A DNA stretch of 50,135 nt from Ramlibacter sp. (lineage in GTDB: Bacteria; Pseudomonadota; Gammaproteobacteria; Burkholderiales; Burkholderiaceae_C), in NCBI GenBank assembly GCA_028292245.1, contig JAQGMS010000028.1:1-50135 (forward strand), read 5' to 3'. This document shows, one piece after another, positions 8,461 to 16,247 of the stretch. Under the pieces are notes generated by a model, which made no database searches, was not told the origin of the DNA, and was given only the letters and a program-made list of their open reading frames with translations. Made by a program: the position numbers and the translations under genes. Each line of letters begins with the position of its first letter. Positions within the stretch are counted from its first letter, which is position 1.

Positions 8461-9309
8461 TCAGGCCTTGAAAGGCACCACCAGCTGGCGCTGTTCGCCC
8501 AGCCCCTGGATGCCCAGCGTCACCACGTCGCCCTTCTTCAGGTAGGTGGGCGGCTTCATGCCAAGGCCCACGCCGGGCGGCGTGCCGGTGGTGATGACGT
8601 CGCCGGGAAGCAGCGTGATGAAGTGGCTGACGTAGCTGACCAGCTTGGCGCAGTCGAAGATCATGGTTCGCGTGTTGCCCTTTTGCATGCGCTTGCCGTT
8701 GACGTCCAGCCACATGTCCAGCCGCTGCACGTTCTCGATCTCGTCGGAGGTCACCAGCCAGGGGCCGATCGGGCCGAACGTGTCGCAGCCCTTGCCCTTG
8801 TCCCATTGCGGCCCGCGCTCCAGTTGGTACTCGCGCTCGCTGACGTCGTTGATCGTGCAATAGCCGGCCACATGGGCCAGCGCGTCTTTCTTCGCCACGT
8901 AACGGGCGCGCTTGCCGATCACGATGCCGAGTTCCACTTCCCAGTCGGTCTTGGTCGAGCCGCGCGGCAGCATGATGGGATCGTTCGGCCCCTGGATGCA
9001 GCTGGTGGCTTTCATGAACACCACCGGCTCCTTGGGGATCGGCACGCCGGACTCGGCCGCATGGTCGGCGTAATTCAGGCCGATCGCGATGAACTTGCCG
9101 ATCTGCGCCACCGGGCAGCCGTAACGCGGCGTGCCGCGCACCAACGGCAATTTGGCCGGGTTGGCCTTGCGGATGCGCGCGAGCCCGACGCTGCCCAATT
9201 GCGCCGGGCCGATGTCGGGCACGACACTGGAGAGGTCACGCAATTTGCCCTCGAGATCGATGAGGCCCGGCTTTTCCTTGCCGGGGCTGCCATAGCGAAC
9301 CAGTTTCAT
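8461..9309 (-). CDS. FAH-family hydrolase (2,4-diketo-3-deoxy-aldonate hydrolase candidate)
   Basis: A 282-residue protein beginning MKLVRYGSPGKEKPGLIDLE. The fold signature runs through FIAIGLNYADHAAESG, VVFMKATSCIQGPND and DWEVELGIVIGKRAR, where the acidic residues bind the divalent metal, to GDVITTGTPPGVGLG near the C-terminus. The family cleaves C-C bonds of 2,4-diketo acids. In this setting, next to a 2-keto-3-deoxy-fuconate-dehydrogenase-like SDR and a dehydratase, the likely reaction is hydrolysis of a 2,4-diketo-3-deoxy sugar acid to pyruvate plus a short hydroxy acid. The start at 9309 is chosen for its GGAAG ribosome site 7 bases upstream; a longer in-frame reading to 9345 would overlap the SDR end. 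Confidence 0.9.
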   Translation of the reverse strand: MKLVRYGSPGKEKPGLIDLEGKLRDLSSVVPDIGPAQLGSVGLARIRKANPAKLPLVRGTPRYGCPVAQIGKFIAIGLNYADHAAESGVPIPKEPVVFMKATSCIQGPNDPIMLPRGSTKTDWEVELGIVIGKRARYVAKKDALAHVAGYCTINDVSEREYQLERGPQWDKGKGCDTFGPIGPWLVTSDEIENVQRLDMWLDVNGKRMQKGNTRTMIFDCAKLVSYVSHFITLLPGDVITTGTPPGVGLGMKPPTYLKKGDVVTLGIQGLGEQRQLVVPFKA

Positions 9310-9325
9310 TTTTCTTCCTTTGTTG

Positions 9326-10072
9326 TCAGTAGGTGGACCGCCCACCCGAGAGGTCGAACACCGCGCCGGTGGAGAACGAACAATCCTCGGTGCACAACCA
9401 GCACACCATCGCGGCGATTTCCTCGGGAGTGCCGAAGCGCGCCATCGGGATCTTGGACAGCATGAACTGGATGTGCTGCTCGGTCATCTGCGCGAACATG
9501 CCGGTCTTCACCGCCGCCGGGGTAACGCAGTTGACGCGCACACCGCTATCGGCGAGTTCCTTGCCCAGCGACTTGGTCAGCGCGATCACCGCCGCCTTGC
9601 TGGCGCTGTAGGCGCTGGCGTTGGGATTGCCCTCCTTGCCGGCGACCGAGGCAATGTTGACGATGCGGCCGTAGCCCGCATCGCGCATCAGCGGCGCGAT
9701 TTCACGGCAGCAGTAGAACAGGCCGTTGAGGTTGATTTCCATCACCTCGCGCCAGGCATCGACCGGGTAATCCCACACCTTGGCGTTCGGCCCGGTGATG
9801 CCGGCGCTGTTGACCAGCGCATCGATACGTGGCGCATTGCGCAGCGTGGCTTTGACGGCCGCCTGCACCGACTCGTGGCGCGAGACGTCGAGCTCCACCG
9901 CGTGCGCCTCGGCCCCGAGCTTCTGCGCGGCGGCCTGCGCCGTCTTCATGTCGCGGTCCCACAGCGTGACGCTGCCGCCCGAATCGATCAGCCGCGCGGC
10001 GATCGCATAGCCCAGGCCGGTGGCGCCGCCGGTGACGACCGCGTGGCGGTCCTTGAAATCGAGCTGGTTCAT
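9326..10072 (-). CDS. SDR-family dehydrogenase B of the sugar-acid operon
   Basis: A 248-residue classical short-chain dehydrogenase: NAD(P) loop TGGATGLG near residues 15-22, the NSAGITG segment, a catalytic serine in VNIASVAG, and the YSASK tyrosine/lysine pair. The C-terminal FDLSGGRSTY is usual for sugar or 3-oxoacyl reductase relatives. Its ATG overlaps the stop of SDR A as ATGA, so the two are translationally coupled, and the FAH hydrolase follows after 16 bases. It probably oxidises the sugar, lactone precursor or a hydroxyl of the same substrate as SDR A. Which step it performs cannot be told. Confidence 0.9.
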   Translation of the reverse strand: MNQLDFKDRHAVVTGGATGLGYAIAARLIDSGGSVTLWDRDMKTAQAAAQKLGAEAHAVELDVSRHESVQAAVKATLRNAPRIDALVNSAGITGPNAKVWDYPVDAWREVMEINLNGLFYCCREIAPLMRDAGYGRIVNIASVAGKEGNPNASAYSASKAAVIALTKSLGKELADSGVRVNCVTPAAVKTGMFAQMTEQHIQFMLSKIPMARFGTPEEIAAMVCWLCTEDCSFSTGAVFDLSGGRSTY

Positions 10073-10803
10073 ATCGTGATGCCTCCGTCGGCAGCATAAG
10101 CCTGGCCGGTCACGAAGATCGACTCGTCGCTGGCCAGGAACACCACCAGCGGCGCGATCTCGTGTGCCTGCGCCAGGCGGCCCATGGGTTGGCGCGCGAC
10201 GAAGGCCTTGCGCGCTTCCACCGGGTCGGCGTTGGCGTTGATGCGGTCCTGCAGCGAGGGCGTGTCCACCGTGCCGGGACAGATCGCGTTGCAACGGATG
10301 CCGTCGGCGACGAAGTCGGCCGCCACGCTCTTGGTGAGGCCGAGCACCGCCGCCTTGGTCGTGCCGTAGATGAAGCGGTTCGGCAGGCCCTTGATGCTGC
10401 TGCAGACACTCGCCATGTTGATGATGCTGCCGCGCCCGGCCTCCAGCATCTTGGGCAGCGCCGCCTGGATCGCCCAGAACTGCGAGCGCACGTTCAGGTT
10501 GAGCGCGAAGTTCCATTCCTCATCGGTCGCCTGCATCGCGGTGCCGCTGTGCACGAAGCCCGCGCAGTTGAACAGCACGTCCAGCGCCGGCATGCTGCCG
10601 ATCAGCCGCTCGATGGCGCCGCGGTCCAGCACGTCGAGCGTGACGGCCTTGACGCGTTCGACGCCTTCATAGCTTTTCAGCAAGCCGGCATTGATGTCGG
10701 TGGCCCAGACCTGCGCACCCTCCGCCGCCAGGGCCAGCACGCTGGCGCGGCCTATGCCTTGCCCGGCCGCGGTGACCAGGGCGGTCTTTCCTTCGAGTCT
10801 CAT
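10069..10803 (-). CDS. SDR-family dehydrogenase A (2-keto-3-deoxy-L-fuconate dehydrogenase-like)
   Basis: A 244-residue SDR beginning MRLEGKTALVTAAGQGIGRA. The cofactor loop is TAAGQGIG, an acidic residue after the second strand (VWATDIN) suggests NAD preference, the catalytic serine is in INMASVCSS, and the active pair is YGTTK. The C-terminal VTGQAYAADGGITI and overall style match 2-keto-3-deoxy-L-fuconate 4-dehydrogenases and the BDH2-like clade. ATG 10803 is preferred because GGAGAAG sits 3 bases upstream; another ATG lies at 10815. It is the first gene leftward from the shared regulatory region, facing the GntR gene. Oxidation at C4 of a 2-keto-3-deoxy acid would supply the FAH hydrolase substrate. 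Confidence 0.9.
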   Translation of the reverse strand: MRLEGKTALVTAAGQGIGRASVLALAAEGAQVWATDINAGLLKSYEGVERVKAVTLDVLDRGAIERLIGSMPALDVLFNCAGFVHSGTAMQATDEEWNFALNLNVRSQFWAIQAALPKMLEAGRGSIINMASVCSSIKGLPNRFIYGTTKAAVLGLTKSVAADFVADGIRCNAICPGTVDTPSLQDRINANADPVEARKAFVARQPMGRLAQAHEIAPLVVFLASDESIFVTGQAYAADGGITI

Positions 10804-10875
10804 TGGCTTCTCCATGCATTGCGGGCCCGGTTGAGGGTTTTGCCGGATGCCCGCGCTGACCTTTGCCGCCATATT

Positions 10876-10892
10876 AATTGGTCAGACCACTT
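10876..10892. promoter_or_regulatory. FadR/GntR-type operator between the divergent sugar-acid genes
   Basis: AATTGGTCAGACCACTT contains the perfect palindrome TGGTC-A-GACCA (10879-10889) flanked by nearly symmetric AAT/CTT. This is the classic half-site style of FadR-subfamily GntR regulators (TGGT...ACCA). It lies between the leftward SDR gene (start 10803) and the rightward GntR gene (start 10936), so one site could control both directions. Function is inferred from symmetry, family preference and position. Confidence 0.75.
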
Positions 10893-10935
10893 GGCCACTT
10901 CTGGCTAACCCTTAAATCTTTCCGCGTCCCCGTTC

Positions 10936-11652
10936 ATGCCGCTGCAAACCGTGGAACCGCAACGCCTGTACCGGCAGATCGCCGAGCAGCTGCGCACCTT
11001 GATGTCGGGCGGCGAATTCGTGCCGGGCAGCCGGCTGCCGGCCGAGCGCGACCTGGCCAAGCAATTGGGCGTGAGCCGGCCGTCGGTGCGCGAAGCGCTG
11101 ATTGCGCTGGAAGTGGAAGGCTGGGTGGAGGTGCGAACCGGCTCCGGTGTCTATGTGCTGAACCGCGTGGGCCGCGTCAACGGCAAGGACCGCAAGGTGC
11201 CGCCGTCCGAGTGGGGACCGCTGGAGCTGATCCGCGCCCGCCGGGTGATCGAGGGCGAGATCGCGTCGCTGGCCGCCACCCAGGCCAAGCGCAAGCACAT
11301 CCAGGCAATCAACGAGGCGATCGAGCAGATGCGCGAGGACACCGACCGCGGCGTCGCGCCACTGGCCGGCGACCGCGCCTTCCACACCGCCATCGCGCAG
11401 GCCTGCGACAACGTCGTGCTGCTGGAGACGGTGCAGACGTTCTGGGATGCGCGGCGCGGACCGCTGTTCGAGCGCCTGGGCGACTACTTCGAAACCGTTC
11501 CGTCCTGGCGCATGGCGATCGCCGAGCACGAAGCCATCCTGCAAGCCATTCGCGCGCATGACGCGCCGGCCGCCCGCGCGGCCATGCAGGGGCACATGGA
11601 CAAATCACATTCCCGTTTCAGCGCGAGCTGGCGCCGCGCCAATTCTTCCTGA
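10936..11652 (+). CDS. GntR-family regulator, FadR/FCD subfamily
   Basis: A 238-residue regulator. The N-terminal winged helix (residues about 8-75) has RLPAERDLAKQLGVSRPSVR followed by the wing EGWVEVRTGSGVYVL. The C-terminal FCD helical domain carries the metal/ligand histidines in the pattern ELIRARRVIEGE, DRAFHTAIAQA and EHEAILQAI-RAHD. FCD regulators sense small acids such as lactate, gluconate or hexuronates. It stands between the leftward catabolic genes and, 33 bases downstream, the TRAP transporter genes, and a TGGTC-A-GACCA operator lies just upstream. It most likely represses the whole locus until the sugar acid or an intermediate is present. Confidence 0.95.
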   Translation: MPLQTVEPQRLYRQIAEQLRTLMSGGEFVPGSRLPAERDLAKQLGVSRPSVREALIALEVEGWVEVRTGSGVYVLNRVGRVNGKDRKVPPSEWGPLELIRARRVIEGEIASLAATQAKRKHIQAINEAIEQMREDTDRGVAPLAGDRAFHTAIAQACDNVVLLETVQTFWDARRGPLFERLGDYFETVPSWRMAIAEHEAILQAIRAHDAPAARAAMQGHMDKSHSRFSASWRRANSS

Positions 11653-11685
11653 CCGCCCAGCCTTCATCCATCACTAGGAGACAAC

Positions 11686-12672
11686 ATGCAAAAACGCTTC
11701 ACCCTCAAACTTATGGCCGCCTGCGCGCTGCTGGCCACGGCAGCGGCGCCCTTCGGCATCGCGCAGGCCCAGACCAAGCTCAAGTGGGCGCACGTGTATG
11801 AAACTTCCGAGCCGTACCACAAGTGGTCGGTGTGGGCGGGCGACGAATTCAAGAAGCGCACCAACGGCAAGTTCGAGATCACCGTGTTCCCGGCTTCCAG
11901 CCTGGGCAAGGAAAGCGACATCAACCAGGGCCTGCAACTGGGCACGGTGGACATCATCCTCACCGGTGCGTCGTTCGCGTCCAACTCGTATCCGCGCCTC
12001 GCGGTGAGCTACTACCCGTTCACCTTCCGCGACGCCGACCACGTGATCAAGTACGGCAAGAGCGACGTCTTCAAGGAGCTCACCGAAGGCTACAAGAAGG
12101 CCACCGGCAACACCGTCACCGCCCTGACCTACTACGGCGCGCGCCACGCGACCAGCAACAAGCTGTTCACCAACTGCGACCAGATGAAGGGCCTGAAGAT
12201 CCGGGTGCCCGACTCGCCGGCCTACACGGCGCTGCCGCGCGCCTGCGGCGCGAACCCCACGCCGATCGCCTTCGCCGAGGTCTACCTCGCGCTGCAGAAC
12301 GGCACCGTCGATGCGCAGGAGAACCCGCTGCCCACCATCGAGGCCAAGAAGTTCTACGAGGTGCAGAAGAACATCATCCTGACCGGCCACATTTCGGACG
12401 CGCTGCTTACCGTGGTCTCCCCGAGCGCGCTGGCCAAGATGACGCCGGCGGAGCAGAAATTGTTTGCCGACATCAGCGTGGAGGCCGCCGAGCACGCGAC
12501 CAACGACATCCGCAAGCGCGAAGGCGAGCTGGTCGAGGAATTCAAGAAGAAGGGCATCAACGTGGTCACGGTGGACCGCAACGACTTCCAGCAGCACGTG
12601 CTGAAGGCGATCACCTTCGAATCCATGAAATTGGACAAGAAGGACTGGGACCGCGTCACGGCCATCAAGTAA
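11686..12672 (+). CDS. TRAP transporter substrate-binding protein (DctP family)
   Basis: A 328-residue periplasmic receptor with a Sec signal peptide (residues 1-28, likely cut after AQA). The mature part starts TKLKWAHVYETSEPYHKW, and LKIRVPDSPAY places the conserved arginine that salt-bridges the carboxylate of the ligand. NPTPIAFAEVYLALQNGTVD is the standard hinge and signature of DctP. A strong AGGAGA ribosome site precedes ATG 11686. Followed by DctQ and DctM genes, it forms a complete TRAP uptake system. Because the neighbours are a sugar-acid dehydratase and dehydrogenases, the ligand is probably an aldonate or uronate. Confidence 0.95.
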   Translation: MQKRFTLKLMAACALLATAAAPFGIAQAQTKLKWAHVYETSEPYHKWSVWAGDEFKKRTNGKFEITVFPASSLGKESDINQGLQLGTVDIILTGASFASNSYPRLAVSYYPFTFRDADHVIKYGKSDVFKELTEGYKKATGNTVTALTYYGARHATSNKLFTNCDQMKGLKIRVPDSPAYTALPRACGANPTPIAFAEVYLALQNGTVDAQENPLPTIEAKKFYEVQKNIILTGHISDALLTVVSPSALAKMTPAEQKLFADISVEAAEHATNDIRKREGELVEEFKKKGINVVTVDRNDFQQHVLKAITFESMKLDKKDWDRVTAIK

Positions 12673-12679
12673 CCCGGCA

Positions 12680-13252
12680 ATGACCGTCTCGATCGACGAC
12701 CTGCCCCAGGTGATGGGGGACGACGGGCAGTTCCACGCGCAGGACGACGCGGTGGACCTGTCCGGCACCAAGCCCGAGGCCTGGGTGGCGCTGGGCTTTT
12801 TCTGGATCCTCGGGCTCACCGTGTTCTACCAGTTCTTCACCCGCTACGTGATGAACGACTCGGCCGCCTGGACCGAGGAGATCGCGCGCTACCTGCTGAT
12901 CGCCACCGTGTTCACCGGCGCCACCATCGGCGTGGTGAAGAACAACCACATCCAGGTCGACTTCTTCTACCGCTACATGCCGCGCGGGATGGGCCGCGTG
13001 ATGGCGACCTTGGTCGACCTGATGCGCGTCGCCTTCTTCGCCGCCGCAGTCGTGCTGACACTGATGATGATGCTCAAGCTGGGCAGCAACTCGCGCATGA
13101 CGATGGTCGACCTGCCGATGAACTGGGTCTACGGCGTCTGCCTGTGCGGCTTCGCGGTGATGGCCTTGCGCTCGGCGCAGGTGGCATGGGTCCACCACCA
13201 GCGCGGCTACAGCGTGCTCGAGCGCCCCGAATCCGAGATGCAGGACCGCTAG
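12680..13252 (+). CDS. TRAP transporter small permease (DctQ family)
   Basis: A 190-residue membrane protein with four predicted helices. It has a polar N-terminal extension of about 30 residues, then WVALGFFWILGLTVFYQFFT, the NDSAAWTEEIARYLLI motif typical of DctQ, VKNNHIQVDFFYRYMP and two further helices. It lies 7 bases after the DctP gene and 35 before DctM. The small subunit scaffolds the large permease in the inner membrane. Confidence 0.95.
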   Translation: MTVSIDDLPQVMGDDGQFHAQDDAVDLSGTKPEAWVALGFFWILGLTVFYQFFTRYVMNDSAAWTEEIARYLLIATVFTGATIGVVKNNHIQVDFFYRYMPRGMGRVMATLVDLMRVAFFAAAVVLTLMMMLKLGSNSRMTMVDLPMNWVYGVCLCGFAVMALRSAQVAWVHHQRGYSVLERPESEMQDR

Positions 13253-13287
13253 CCCGTCGAACGAAGAACAAGAAAGAACAAGCCTCC

Positions 13288-14682
13288 ATGCTCAAGATCA
13301 TCTTCCTGCTGCTGATGAGCAGCGGCATCCCGGTGGCCATCGCCATGGCCGGTTCGGTGCTGGTCTACATCCTGTGGACCGGCAACCTGCCGGCCTTCGT
13401 GGTGATCCACCGGATGGTCAGCGGCATCGACAGCTTTCCGCTGCTGGCGGTGCCGTTCTTCATCCTGGCCGGCAACCTGATGAACAACGCCGGCATCACC
13501 AACCGCATCTACAACTACGCGCTGGCGCTGGTAGGCTGGCTCAAGGGCGGGCTCGGCCACGTCAACGTATTGGGCTCGGTGATCTTCGCGGGCATGAGCG
13601 GCACCGCCATTGCCGACGCCGCGGGCCTGGGCACGATCGAGATCAAGGCGATGAAGGACCATGGCTACAGCTCGGAATTCTCGGTCGGCGTCACGGCCGC
13701 CTCGGCCACGCTCGGGCCCATCATCCCGCCCAGCCTGCCGTTCGTGATCTACGGGATGATGGCCAACGTCAGCGTGGGTGCGCTGTTCCTGGCCGGCATC
13801 CTGCCGGGCGCATTGATGGCCGTGCTGATGATGCTCACCGTGGCGTACTTCGCGCACAAGAACGGCTGGGGCGCCGACGTCAAGTTCGAGTGGCCGCGCG
13901 TGCTCAAGGCGCTGGGCGAAACCCTGATCGTGATCGCCTGGCCGCTGGTGCTGTGGCTGCTGGTGACGCAGGCGGGCTTTCCGCCCCAGGCCACGGTGTT
14001 TGCCGGGCTGGTGGTGCTGTTCGCGGCCGACAAGTATTTCGGTTTCCAGGCGGTGTTGCCGATCATGACGCCGGTGCTGCTGATCGGCGGCATGACCACC
14101 GGCATCTTCACGCCGACCGAGGGCGCCATCGCGGCCTGCATCTGGGCCATGGTGCTGGGGCTGGCCTGGTACAAGACGCTCACCTGGAAGGCCTTCGTCA
14201 AGGTCTGCCTGGACACGGTGGAAACCACCTCGACGGTGCTGTTCATCGTCGCCGCCGCCAGCATCTTCGGCTGGATGCTCACGGCCACCGGCGTCACGGC
14301 GGCCATCGCGTCCTGGGTGCTGGAATTCACCAAGGAACCCTGGGTCTTCCTGCTGCTGGCGAACCTGCTGATGCTTTTTGTCGGCTGCTTCCTGGAACCA
14401 ACCGCCGCAATCACGATCCTTGTACCTATCCTGGTGCCGATCTGCCAGACGCTGGGCATCGACCTGGTCCACTTCGGGCTGGTGATGGTGCTCAACCTGA
14501 TGATCGGCCTGCTGCATCCGCCGATGGGGATGGTGCTGTTCGTGCTGGCGCGGGTCGCCAAGCTGTCGGTGGAGCGCACCACGATTGCGATCCTGCCGTG
14601 GCTGGTGCCCCTGTTGCTGTCGCTGGGCATCATCACCTACTTCCCGAAGGTGGTGCTCTGGTTGCCGAAGATGTTCTTCTGA
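13288..14682 (+). CDS. TRAP transporter large permease (DctM family)
   Basis: A 464-residue polytopic membrane protein beginning MLKIIFLLLMSSGIPVAIA. Signatures include FFILAGNLMNNAGITNRIY, FAGMSGTAIADAAGLG, GPIIPPSLPFVIYG and the second-half repeat PTEGAIAA. These are the paired hairpin and clamshell segments of the sodium-coupled DctM permease. ATG 13288 is chosen because the in-frame sequence before it is charged and lies within the preceding gene region. It completes the TRAP P-Q-M set. Confidence 0.95.
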   Translation: MLKIIFLLLMSSGIPVAIAMAGSVLVYILWTGNLPAFVVIHRMVSGIDSFPLLAVPFFILAGNLMNNAGITNRIYNYALALVGWLKGGLGHVNVLGSVIFAGMSGTAIADAAGLGTIEIKAMKDHGYSSEFSVGVTAASATLGPIIPPSLPFVIYGMMANVSVGALFLAGILPGALMAVLMMLTVAYFAHKNGWGADVKFEWPRVLKALGETLIVIAWPLVLWLLVTQAGFPPQATVFAGLVVLFAADKYFGFQAVLPIMTPVLLIGGMTTGIFTPTEGAIAACIWAMVLGLAWYKTLTWKAFVKVCLDTVETTSTVLFIVAAASIFGWMLTATGVTAAIASWVLEFTKEPWVFLLLANLLMLFVGCFLEPTAAITILVPILVPICQTLGIDLVHFGLVMVLNLMIGLLHPPMGMVLFVLARVAKLSVERTTIAILPWLVPLLLSLGIITYFPKVVLWLPKMFF

Positions 14683-14703
14683 AATTTTGCGGGACAGATT
14701 TTT

Positions 14704-16230
14704 ATGACCCCCTTCATCCGCCTCCACCCGCAGGACGATGTCCTGATCGCCCGATCGCAACTGGTCGGCGGCGCCACCGCCGAAAACATCGTCATCAAGG
14801 GCCTGATCCCGCCCGGCCACAAGGTCGCCACGCGCAACATCGCGGCAGGCGAACCGGTGCGCCGCTACAACCAGATCATCGGCTTCGCCAGCAGGCCGAT
14901 CGCGGCGGGCGAGCATGTCCACACCCACAACCTCGGTGTGGGACCGGATGGCGGCCACTTCGAGCGCGACTACGCGTTCGGCGCCGACGTGAAGCCGCAA
15001 GCGCCCAGGCGCGAGGCGACCTTCATGGGCATCAAGCGGGCCGACGGCCGGGTGGCGACGCGCAACTACATCGGCATCCTGTCCAGCGTCAACTGCTCGG
15101 CCACGGCCGCGCGCGCGATCGCCGACTGCTTCTCGCGCCAGAACCATCCCGAGGCGCTGGCGGCCTATCCGAACATCGACGGCGTGGTCGCGCTCACGCA
15201 CGGCACCGGCTGCGGCATGGACACCGAAGGGTTCGGCATGCAGATCCTGGAGCGCACGCTGGCCGGCTATGCCACGCACGCCAACTTCTGGGGTGTGCTG
15301 GTGGTGGGCCTGGGCTGCGAGGCCAACCAGATCAACGCCTGGCTCGCGCACAGCTCCTTGCGCGAAGGCGACACGCTCAAGGTCTTCAACATCCAGGACA
15401 CCGGCGGCACCCGCAAGACCGTCGAGAAGGGAATCGCCCTCATCAAGGAAATGCTGCCCCGGGCCAACGCCGTGAAGCGTGAGCCCTGCAGCGCGGCGCA
15501 CATCACCATCGGCCTGCAATGCGGCGGCTCGGACGGCTACTCGGGCATCAGCGCGAATCCAGCGCTGGGCGCCGCCGTCGACCTGCTGGTGGCGCACGGC
15601 GGCACCGCGATCCTTTCCGAAACGCCGGAAATCTACGGCGCCGAGCACCTGCTCACGCGGCGCGCCGCGAAGCGCGAAGTCGGCGAGAAGCTGCTCGAGC
15701 GCATCAAGTGGTGGGAGCACTACACCGAGGTCAACGAAGGCGAAATGAACAACAACCCATCGCCGGGCAACAAGGCCGGCGGACTCACCACCATTCTTGA
15801 GAAGTCGCTCGGTGCGGTGGCCAAGGGCGGCACCACCAACCTGGAGGCGGTGTACGAGTACGCGGAACCCGTGAAAGATCACGGCTTCGTCTACATGGAC
15901 ACGCCGGGCTACGACCCGGTCAGCGCGACCGGCCAGGTGGCCGGCGGCGCCAACATGATCTGCTTTACCACCGGCCGCGGCTCGGCGTACGGCTGCGCGC
16001 CATCGCCTTCGCTCAAGCTGGCCACCAACACTGCGCTGTGGCAGCGGCAGGAGGAAGACATGGACATCAACTGCGGCGAGATCATCGACGGCAAGGCGTC
16101 GATCCAGGAGATGGGCCAGCGCATCTTCGAGCTGGTCCTGGCCACCGCATCCGGCACGCCGACCAAGAGTGAGCAGCACGGCTATGGGCAGAACGAATTC
16201 GTGCCCTGGCAGGTCGGCGCGGTGATGTAA
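14704..16230 (+). CDS. UxaA-family sugar-acid dehydratase (altronate/galactarate dehydratase type)
   Basis: A full-length 508-residue enzyme. The N-terminal SAF domain (residues about 10-95) includes the KGLIPPGHKVATRNIAAGE part. The UxaA catalytic region has ALTHGTGCGMD with conserved cysteine, VLVVGLGCEANQI, LQCGGSDGYSGISANPALG and TGRGSAYGCAPSPSLKLATN. The family removes water from aldonates and aldarates with iron dependence, giving 2-keto-3-deoxy acids. It lies 21 bases after the TRAP permease gene and 17 before the Ldh2-type gene. In E. coli the product is usually handled by kinase and aldolase; here an SDR plus FAH hydrolase take that place, so a 6-deoxy-aldonate, pentonate or hexonate substrate is possible. 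Confidence 0.92.
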   Translation: MTPFIRLHPQDDVLIARSQLVGGATAENIVIKGLIPPGHKVATRNIAAGEPVRRYNQIIGFASRPIAAGEHVHTHNLGVGPDGGHFERDYAFGADVKPQAPRREATFMGIKRADGRVATRNYIGILSSVNCSATAARAIADCFSRQNHPEALAAYPNIDGVVALTHGTGCGMDTEGFGMQILERTLAGYATHANFWGVLVVGLGCEANQINAWLAHSSLREGDTLKVFNIQDTGGTRKTVEKGIALIKEMLPRANAVKREPCSAAHITIGLQCGGSDGYSGISANPALGAAVDLLVAHGGTAILSETPEIYGAEHLLTRRAAKREVGEKLLERIKWWEHYTEVNEGEMNNNPSPGNKAGGLTTILEKSLGAVAKGGTTNLEAVYEYAEPVKDHGFVYMDTPGYDPVSATGQVAGGANMICFTTGRGSAYGCAPSPSLKLATNTALWQRQEEDMDINCGEIIDGKASIQEMGQRIFELVLATASGTPTKSEQHGYGQNEFVPWQVGAVM

Positions 16231-16247
16231 ACGAGGCGAGAACGAGC

